DNA of 7,815 nucleotides from Oscillospiraceae bacterium (GTDB lineage: Bacteria > Bacillota_A > Clostridia > Oscillospirales > Oscillospiraceae): contig JAFZOC010000011.1 in the NCBI GenBank assembly GCA_017550765.1, positions 1-7,815 on the forward strand, read 5' to 3'. Shown in pieces: positions 1 to 4,094 of the stretch (positions are counted from its first letter, which is position 1; each line of letters starts with the position of its first letter). The notes beneath the pieces were generated by a model that saw only the letters and a list, made by a program, of their open reading frames with translations, did not search any database and was not told where the DNA came from. The position numbers and the translations under genes are program-made.

Positions 1-471
1 GATCCCGTCGATGTCCAGGATCTGCCCGTCCCTGAGCAGGACCCGCCGGTTGTCGGTCCTGACCAGCGGCAGCTTGTAGAGCCCGTGGATCACCCGGCGG
101 CGCGCCTCGCCGGTCAGATAGCGGTCCTCGATCTCGCTGAGATAGACCGTGGCGTCCCGGAACAGCCCCTCGCTGTCCGTTTCCAGCGCCCCCACGTGGT
201 CGGTATCCTGATGGGTGATCAGGATATGCCCGATGGAGGCGGGGTCGATGTCCAGCCAGCCCATCTTCTCCCGCAGGCGGTCGTAGTTGTACCCGGCGTC
301 GATCATGATGGTCCTGCCGTTCTTGGTATAGAAGAAGATGTTGGCGATCCACTCCCGCACGCAGGCGACGTGCTCGTCGATCCATCCCGTGTTCAGCGGC
401 TTGAAGATCGCCCGGCCGCGGTACAGCACGCTCATGGACTTTTTCTGGTCTTCCGAGTCTTTTTTTGACAT
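1..471 (-). CDS. Metallo-beta-lactamase-fold hydrolase, N-terminal 157 residues (3' end outside window)
   Basis: This is the first part of a metallo-beta-lactamase (MBL) superfamily protein; the frame is still open at base 1. Residues 44-61 (ANIFFYTKNG then TIMIDAGYN) form the paired strands with the conserved Asp-Ala-Gly that opens the fold. Residues 86-94 (THQDTDHVG) are the first metal motif. It reads HxDxDH (H87, D89, D91, H92) instead of the usual HxHxDH, so an acidic residue replaces the second His. Flavodiiron proteins have HxExDH in this position and bind iron, so a di-iron or mixed-metal site is possible, but this is inference. The start at 471 is chosen because AGGAGAG lies just upstream; the internal Met at residue 13 has no such site. 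There is no signal peptide, so it is cytoplasmic. It is transcribed divergently from a DtxR-type repressor, and a copy of the putative repressor operator covers its promoter. The substrate cannot be told from the sequence. Confidence 0.85.
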   Translation of the reverse strand, partial: MSKKDSEDQKKSMSVLYRGRAIFKPLNTGWIDEHVACVREWIANIFFYTKNGRTIMIDAGYNYDRLREKMGWLDIDPASIGHILITHQDTDHVGALETDSEGLFRDATVYLSEIEDRYLTGEARRRVIHGLYKLPLVRTDNRRVLLRDGQILDIDGI

Positions 472-475
472 AGCT

Positions 476-482
476 CTCTCCT
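476..482 (-). promoter_or_regulatory. Ribosome binding site of the MBL gene
   Basis: AGGAGAG on the minus strand, 4 bases from the ATG at 471. It fixes that start codon over the in-frame Met 12 codons downstream. Confidence 0.7.
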
Positions 483-504
483 ATGAAGGTGCTCGTATAG
501 TTCG

Positions 505-529
505 CTAACGCTCGTTAGGTTTATCTAAC
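505..529. promoter_or_regulatory. Putative DtxR-family operator A with an extra half-site
   Basis: Bases 514-529 read GTTAGGTTTATCTAAC, an inverted repeat GTTAGR-N4-TCTAAC. The same pattern recurs at 671-686. A further CTAAC at 505-509 pairs with the GTTAG at 514-518, giving CTAAC-N4-GTTAG, so three half-sites lie in alternating orientation. The repeat overlaps the predicted transcription start of the MBL gene (about base 528). The GTTAG/CTAAC half-sites resemble those inside the DtxR/IdeR box, but the spacing differs. Binding by the adjacent repressor is inferred from position and recurrence. Confidence 0.6.
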
Positions 530-534
530 TTCGG

Positions 535-563
535 AGTATAGCACATCTCTCCCCGTTTGAAAA
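535..563 (-). promoter_or_regulatory. Promoter of the MBL gene
   Basis: On the minus strand, TTTTCA (563-558) is followed after 17 bases by TATACT (540-535). The -10 is extended by TGC directly in front of it. This predicts a start near base 528, inside operator A. The -10 is strong, while the -35 matches only 4 of 6 consensus bases. Confidence 0.6.
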
Positions 564-639
564 TACCCAAGTTGCGTTTTTTTCAAGACCGAGCCCAGCG
601 CCGCGCCGAAAGACAGGCAGATCTTCGGTCGCCGGGGTG

Positions 640-667
640 TTGACATTTGCGCGGAACTGTGTATAAT
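640..667 (+). promoter_or_regulatory. Consensus sigma-A promoter of the DtxR-family repressor
   Basis: TTGACA (640-645), 16-base spacer, TATAAT (662-667): both hexamers are perfect consensus. Transcription should start near 674, within operator B (671-686), leaving a leader of about 68 bases. Such a strong promoter with an operator on its start site fits tight autoregulation by the encoded repressor. Confidence 0.8.
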
Positions 668-670
668 GAA

Positions 671-686
671 GTTAGAGATGTCTAAC
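671..686. promoter_or_regulatory. Putative DtxR-family operator B
   Basis: GTTAGAGATGTCTAAC, perfect 6-bp arms around a 4-base centre. It begins 4 bases after the TATAAT box and so covers the predicted start of the repressor gene. It differs from operator A in one arm base and in the spacer. This placement would block promoter clearance when the repressor is bound. Confidence 0.65.
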
Positions 687-741
687 CACATGTCATCCCG
701 ATCCGCTCCCCTTCCGTCGCGAGAAAGGAGGTCGCTGTCCC

Positions 742-1116
742 ATGCATCTGCCCAGAGCCATGGAGGACTATCTGAAGACGATCTGGATCTTGCAGCGGGA
801 GAACGGATCCGTCCGCTCGCTGGACGTGGCGGAGACGCTGCATGTGTCCAAGCCCAGCGTCAGCCGGGCCATGAAGCTCCTGCGCGAGGGCGGCCTCCTC
901 ACGATAGGCGCGGACAAGCGCCTCACTCTGACGGATGCCGGGCGCGAAGCGGCCGAACAGGTCTACCGGAAGCATCGCGCGCTGAGGACGCTGCTCATCT
1001 CGCTGGGCGTGCGTCCGGAGACCGCCGAGCGGGACGCCTGTGGGATGGAGCACATCGTCAGCGACGAGACGCTCGACTCGATCGTGGAGCATATCGGAGA
1101 GGAGGTCGCACCATGA
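742..1116 (+). CDS. DtxR/MntR-family metal-dependent transcriptional repressor
   Basis: A 124-residue metalloregulator that should bind DNA when loaded with Mn(II) or Fe(II). Residues 7-51 form the winged-helix DNA-binding domain, beginning MEDYLKTI, with the recognition helix around 36-48 (SKPSVSRAMKLLR). The wing follows at 52-63. Residues 66-124 form the dimerisation and metal domain, with RKHR at 76-79 and CGMEH at 100-104. Likely metal ligands are D9, H78, C100, E103 and H104. D9 is MntR-like and C100 is DtxR/IdeR-like, whereas the MntR ligand Glu11 is Lys12 here, so the metal is uncertain. There is no C-terminal SH3 domain, so it belongs to the short, MntR-sized class. AAAGGAGG at 724-731 supports the start. 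The gene overlaps the next small gene by ATGA and is divergent from the MBL gene. Recurrent operator-like repeats on both promoters imply that it controls itself and the MBL gene. Confidence 0.9.
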   Translation: MHLPRAMEDYLKTIWILQRENGSVRSLDVAETLHVSKPSVSRAMKLLREGGLLTIGADKRLTLTDAGREAAEQVYRKHRALRTLLISLGVRPETAERDACGMEHIVSDETLDSIVEHIGEEVAP

Positions 1117-1214
1117 AAAACAGGATCGCTTGGAACATGCTGAAAAGCAGGCTCCTGAACGTCTGGCTCCCGGCTGCGGGCTTCGTTCTGGTGTATCTGT
1201 TGAGCTCTCGATAG
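1113..1214 (+). CDS. 33-residue single-pass membrane peptide, translationally coupled to the repressor
   Basis: A short gene starting at the ATG that overlaps the repressor's TGA stop (ATGA, 1113-1116). AGGAGG at 1100-1105 lies 7 bases before the start, inside the repressor's last codons. The product has a basic N-terminus (MKNRIAWNMLKSRLLN) followed by a hydrophobic stretch at about 17-31 (VWLPAAGFVLVYLLS), and ends SSR. This is typical of a one-helix peptide with its N-terminus in the cytoplasm. It has no Cys or His and no cleavage site. I do not recognise a family. Coupling to a metal repressor suggests a part in metal homeostasis, for example modulating a transporter, but this is inference from position. 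A chance frame cannot be excluded, although the RBS, overlap and membrane-peptide composition argue against it. Confidence 0.65.
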   Translation: MKNRIAWNMLKSRLLNVWLPAAGFVLVYLLSSR

Positions 1215-1334
1215 GATCTGCCGAGCGCTGATGCATGCGCGGGCCGACCGCCCCCGAGGAGGTGACGGCGATCGTGCCCGGAGATCTTTTCCCGGCCGCA
1301 TCCGCCCCGGCGAGAGGCGGATGTCCTGACCGAC

Positions 1335-1417
1335 GCCGGATCGCTCCCGTGCTCCCTGCGGCTCGGCGCGAAGCGCATGCCGGATGCTGACGGACAGCTC
1401 TCTGCGGGAGATCCGGC
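1335..1417. other. Long bulged stem-loop, possible structured RNA
   Basis: GCCGGATC (1335-1342) pairs with GATCCGGC (1410-1417). After a 2-base bulge (1343-1344), TCCCG (1345-1349) pairs with CGGGA (1405-1409). The enclosed loop contains smaller hairpins: GCGC-GAA-GCGC, then GCAT/ATGC, then GCTG/CAGC. No known RNA family is recognised. In such GC-rich DNA some of this pairing is expected by chance. Confidence 0.3.
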
Positions 1418-1479
1418 CGGGAGCGCCCCGCTGCGCATCGGAACGGCTCCGGCACGAGATCGCATCCCTCATTTGAATC

Positions 1480-1530
1480 GGACAGGCGCTCTGGAGGCCG
1501 CCGGCTGTGCGGTCTCCAGGGCGCCTGTCC
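1480..1530. repeat. Strong hairpin with a 22-bp stem
   Basis: Arms 1480-1501 and 1509-1530 pair along all 22 positions with two G-T wobbles (at 1490 and 1497). The loop is 7 bases (1502-1508). The outer arms read GGACAGGCGC and GCGCCTGTCC. No T-tract follows on either strand, so it is not a classical intrinsic terminator. It may be an RNA-stabilising or attenuating structure at the convergent junction, or a small palindromic repeat element. Confidence 0.7.
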
Positions 1531-1551
1531 AACTATCCGGATCGACAAAGA

Positions 1552-1593
1552 CGAGCATCCGGCGCGGGGATCGGACCCTGCGCCGGATGCTCG
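1552..1593 (-). terminator. Probable terminator of the xylo-oligosaccharide operon
   Basis: Perfect 14-bp arms CGAGCATCCGGCGC (1552-1565) and GCGCCGGATGCTCG (1580-1593). The stem continues inward by four more pairs (one G-T) to a 6-base loop. On the minus strand it is followed by TCTTTGTC, a weak T-tract, and it lies about 80 bases beyond the esterase stop. It is symmetric enough to act in both directions, but the plus-strand side has no T-run. Confidence 0.6.
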
Positions 1594-1601
1594 ATCTGGC
1601 T

Positions 1602-1629
1602 CGGTCCCGCTCTCCTGCGACCGGGACCG
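1602..1629. repeat. Hairpin with 8-bp arms, possible secondary terminator
   Basis: CGGTCCCG (1602-1609) and CGGGACCG (1622-1629) with a 12-base loop. On the plus strand it is followed by the pyrimidine-rich TTCTCTAT, so it could help stop transcription arriving from the repressor unit. It is weaker than its two neighbours. Confidence 0.4.
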
Positions 1630-1674
1630 TTCTCTATGCTCAGTCCTCCGCCAGCACGATCGCGGCTCTCCTCT

Positions 1675-2580
1675 TCATGTCCCCGCCCCCCGCTCCGTCT
1701 TTGTCATGGACCTGCGGAAGAACGCGCATTCCTCGTCGTTGCAGCGCTGTGCCTCCGGCAGACGGATGTTGCAGTGGAACACATGGCCGAGCGCATGCTC
1801 GCTGTCGCCGTAGTAATGATACTCGGCCCGCACGCCGAGGCTCCGCAGCTTTTCCACAAAGGGCGGCGCCTGGGCGGCGAGGAAGTCCCCCTCGGCGGTC
1901 ATCACGAACGCGGGCGGGAAGGCGGCGCTCACATGCTCGATCACGCTGACCTGCCGCAGTTCTTCCTCCGTACCCCCGCCGGGCAGGTAGTCCGTCATCA
2001 GCAGGGAGGTCAGATCTTTCTTTTTGCTCTTTTCGATGCGGTAGACGCCGCAGTTGAGCGCGACCGCCTTCGGGCGGGAGCCCTCCGGCGCGCGGACGGG
2101 GACGGTCTTCGCGTACTCCTCGTTCGTACAAAGGCAGGAGAAGAGCCCCAGGAGCTGCGCGCCCGCGCTGTCACCCACGGCAAAGACGTTCTCCGTGTCG
2201 AAGCCGTATGCCGAGGCGTTCTGTAGCAGCCATCCGAACACGCGGGCGGTGTCCTCCAGCGGCGCGGGGAACTTATACTTCGGCGCGAGGCGGTAGGTAT
2301 AGTTCACCACGGCGAAGCCCCGCTGCGCGAGGGACATGCAGTAGTACTGATAGCGCTCCTTGTCGCCGTAGACCCAGCCGCCGCCGTGGACGCTGACGAT
2401 CACGGGCAGCGCGCCTTCCGCCGTCTTCGGGCGGTACACGTCCAGCACGTTCCACGTCCTGTCCGGGCCGTAGGGGATATCGTCGAAGCGGCGGATATCC
2501 TCCGGCGTCGTCAGCCCTGCGTCGCGCTTGTCGTCGCTGCGCCTGAACGCGAAGCGGATCAGTCTGCTGGTCACAGACAT
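1675..2580 (-). CDS. Alpha/beta-hydrolase esterase (HSL/BD-FAE-like), candidate acetyl-xylo-oligosaccharide esterase
   Basis: A 301-residue serine esterase of the alpha/beta-hydrolase fold. HGGGW at 65-69 is the oxyanion-hole motif of the hormone-sensitive-lipase and related groups. GDSAG at 136-140 is the nucleophile elbow with Ser138. D232 (TAEGDF) is the likely acid. The catalytic His is H262 (SEH) by spacing from the Asp, or H266 (GHVFH) by resemblance to the usual HGF motif. There is no signal peptide, so it acts in the cytoplasm. The start at 2580 is chosen over upstream in-frame codons because AGGAGG lies 7 bases before it and because an earlier start would overlap the GH43 gene. It is the last gene of the operon, 20 bases after GH43. 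The xyloside context suggests removal of acetyl or other acyl groups from imported oligosaccharides. The substrate is inferred; the fold and triad are visible. Confidence 0.85.
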   Translation of the reverse strand: MSVTSRLIRFAFRRSDDKRDAGLTTPEDIRRFDDIPYGPDRTWNVLDVYRPKTAEGALPVIVSVHGGGWVYGDKERYQYYCMSLAQRGFAVVNYTYRLAPKYKFPAPLEDTARVFGWLLQNASAYGFDTENVFAVGDSAGAQLLGLFSCLCTNEEYAKTVPVRAPEGSRPKAVALNCGVYRIEKSKKKDLTSLLMTDYLPGGGTEEELRQVSVIEHVSAAFPPAFVMTAEGDFLAAQAPPFVEKLRSLGVRAEYHYYGDSEHALGHVFHCNIRLPEAQRCNDEECAFFRRSMTKTERGAGT

Positions 2581-2587
2581 CCCGTAT

Positions 2588-2593
2588 CCTCCT
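2588..2593 (-). promoter_or_regulatory. Ribosome binding site deciding the esterase start
   Basis: A perfect AGGAGG on the minus strand, 7 bases from the ATG at 2580, in the 20-base gap after the GH43 stop. It decides against a longer frame that stays open upstream into the GH43 gene. Confidence 0.8.
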
Positions 2594-2600
2594 CTCTGGA

Positions 2601-4073
2601 TCACTGTAGCTTGAACGAGAACAGATCCAGCGCGCCGCTCCCCCGGTAGAGGAAGAACAGCGGCGCTTTTTTGCCGCGGACGCGCAGCGGCGCGTTGATC
2701 TCCGTCCATCCTTTTCTGTCGATCTCCACGCCAATCGCGGCGGCGGGCATCTCGCGCCGTGCCTCGTCATAGACGTACAGCACGCCCCTGGCCCTGCCGC
2801 GGATGCGGACGGAGATCGTCTCCGGCCGCGCGCCGTCGAAGTCGAAATACTTGAAGCCGGCCAGCGCGCCGTCGCGTATGTTGGCGATATACTGCCCGGG
2901 ATCGCTCTCGTGGTCCTGCCCATCCTGCGTCAGACGCGGGTGCCTCCTCGTCTGCGTGGTGGGGAAACTGAGCACGGCGCCGCGCTTCGACTGTAAATTG
3001 CAGGCGATCGCGGCCGGATAAGTCCCGACGCCGTGCAGAGGGCCGCCGTTGAGCCCGCAGCTGGTCATCTCCGCCTGCGCGAAATGCCCGTTTGCGTCCA
3101 TGAAGATCTCCTCCGCCACGCCCTGGCGGGAGTACATCGAGGCGTTGGTGTGGCGGTGGCCGAAGACGTAATAGTGTCCGCCGATCTCCACCACGCTGCC
3201 GTGGTCGTTGCCGATATAGGCCATGGTCCGGCGGCTGGGGAAGATCATGAAGGTCGGCGGCACGGGGCCGGTCAGACCGAGGTCGCCGTTGGAGTAGAGC
3301 GTCCCTCCGTAGCGGAAGCCGCCGTCCGGACGGTCCGACAGGGCGTAGACCAGCTCGTGGCTCTGCACGGAGGAATAGATGAAGTAATAGCGGCCCCTGA
3401 ACTTTCGGATGGAGCTGGCCTCGAAGAACTCATGGCCCTCGAAGCCGGTGCCCTTCGACTCGGCGCAGTTCGGCACGATCTTTTTCGGCTCGGCGCGCAT
3501 GGTCTTCATGTCCGGCTCGAGTTCGACGTGATACGCCGAATCCCGGGAATGGTCTCTCGCGCTCCACTTCGCGTGCTGCGGATCCACCGGCCCCTGCCCG
3601 GCGTAGAGGTGGACGCGCCCGTCGTCGTCCACGAGGACGCCCGGGTCGAAGGGCATGACGTCGCCCGCCCGCTCGCCCCAGGGGGTGCCGTCGGGGTGGG
3701 AAACGAAGCCGTAAAACTCGTAAGCGCCTGCCGGGGTGTCGCAGACCGCGACGTTGCACTTGAACTGGTCCGCGAGGCCGTAGTAGAGATAGTAGCGTCC
3801 GTCCGGGCCGCGGGCCACGTCCGGGGCGTACATGCTCTGCTTGCCGTCTGCGTTGGCCGGGTCCTGCGTCTTTTTGTAGATCACGCCCTCATAGCGCCAG
3901 TCCACCAGGTCGTCCACCGGGCAGGACCAGGCCACATAGTCGTTCATGCAGAACTTCCTGCCGCCGAAGCGGTCGTGGGAGCCGAAGACGTAGAGCCTGC
4001 CGTCGAACACATGCGGCTCGCCGTCGGGGACGTATTCGTAGTTGGGCAGATAGGGGTTGAAGGCCTGTTCCAT
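2601..4073 (-). CDS. Glycoside hydrolase family 43 beta-xylosidase / alpha-L-arabinofuranosidase with C-terminal beta-sandwich domain
   Basis: A 490-residue inverting glycosidase with the GH43 five-bladed propeller at about residues 5-340. The three carboxylates are in the expected places. D17 in VPDGEPHVF is the general base. D143 in PFDPGVLVDDDG is the pKa modulator. E218 in FFEASSIRK is the general acid. H306-R-H in the late propeller strand YYVFGHRHT matches the family's conserved HR(Q/H) site. Residues about 395-490 (from QYIANIRDGALAGFKYFDF) form a separate beta-sandwich resembling a CBM6-type carbohydrate-binding module, as in many clostridial GH43 enzymes. There is no signal peptide, so it should act on imported oligosaccharides in the cytoplasm. 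GGAGGG 6 bases before the ATG supports the start. It lies 21 bases after the transporter gene. Xylosidase versus arabinofuranosidase activity cannot be separated by eye, and both may be present. Confidence 0.92.
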   Translation of the reverse strand: MEQAFNPYLPNYEYVPDGEPHVFDGRLYVFGSHDRFGGRKFCMNDYVAWSCPVDDLVDWRYEGVIYKKTQDPANADGKQSMYAPDVARGPDGRYYLYYGLADQFKCNVAVCDTPAGAYEFYGFVSHPDGTPWGERAGDVMPFDPGVLVDDDGRVHLYAGQGPVDPQHAKWSARDHSRDSAYHVELEPDMKTMRAEPKKIVPNCAESKGTGFEGHEFFEASSIRKFRGRYYFIYSSVQSHELVYALSDRPDGGFRYGGTLYSNGDLGLTGPVPPTFMIFPSRRTMAYIGNDHGSVVEIGGHYYVFGHRHTNASMYSRQGVAEEIFMDANGHFAQAEMTSCGLNGGPLHGVGTYPAAIACNLQSKRGAVLSFPTTQTRRHPRLTQDGQDHESDPGQYIANIRDGALAGFKYFDFDGARPETISVRIRGRARGVLYVYDEARREMPAAAIGVEIDRKGWTEINAPLRVRGKKAPLFFLYRGSGALDLFSFKLQ

Positions 4074-4094
4074 GTGTTTCCCTCCGTTTGATCC

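Larger units (their letters stand above)
1215..1674. other. Convergent intergenic region without a credible gene, rich in inverted repeats
   Basis: No frame here has both a ribosome binding site and protein-like composition. The best short frame starts at 1235 (MRGPTAPEEV...) and lacks a convincing RBS. Inverted repeats fill the region: CATCCGCC/GGCGGATG (1299-1323), a bulged stem at 1335-1417, and three hairpins between 1480 and 1629. It separates the repressor unit (plus strand) from the end of the sugar operon (minus strand), so it should carry terminators for both. The left part could also hold a structured RNA. Confidence 0.6.

Noticed and set aside
85..468. A 127-codon plus-strand frame opposite the MBL gene
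   Set aside because: Antisense to the HQDTDHVG-containing frame and without an RBS. It is a shadow.
1235..1387. A short plus-strand frame beginning MRGPTAPEEVTAIVPGD
   Set aside because: Its first residues look protein-like, but there is no ribosome binding site at a useful distance and the rest is Arg/Ala/Pro-rich. Kept as non-coding.
682..1548. A 288-codon minus-strand frame across the repressor and the intergenic region
   Set aside because: It runs antisense to the repressor, has no RBS and is Arg/Ser/Pro-rich without motifs.
1640..1678. A 12-codon frame (MKRRAAIVLAED) whose ATG overlaps the esterase stop
   Set aside because: The ATGA overlap is suggestive, but the peptide is too short and the upstream G-run is not a proper Shine-Dalgarno sequence. 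Chance is the better explanation.
3033..4091. A 352-codon open frame on the plus strand opposite the GH43 gene
   Set aside because: Antisense shadow of a gene with an intact GH43 triad. There is no domain and no RBS.
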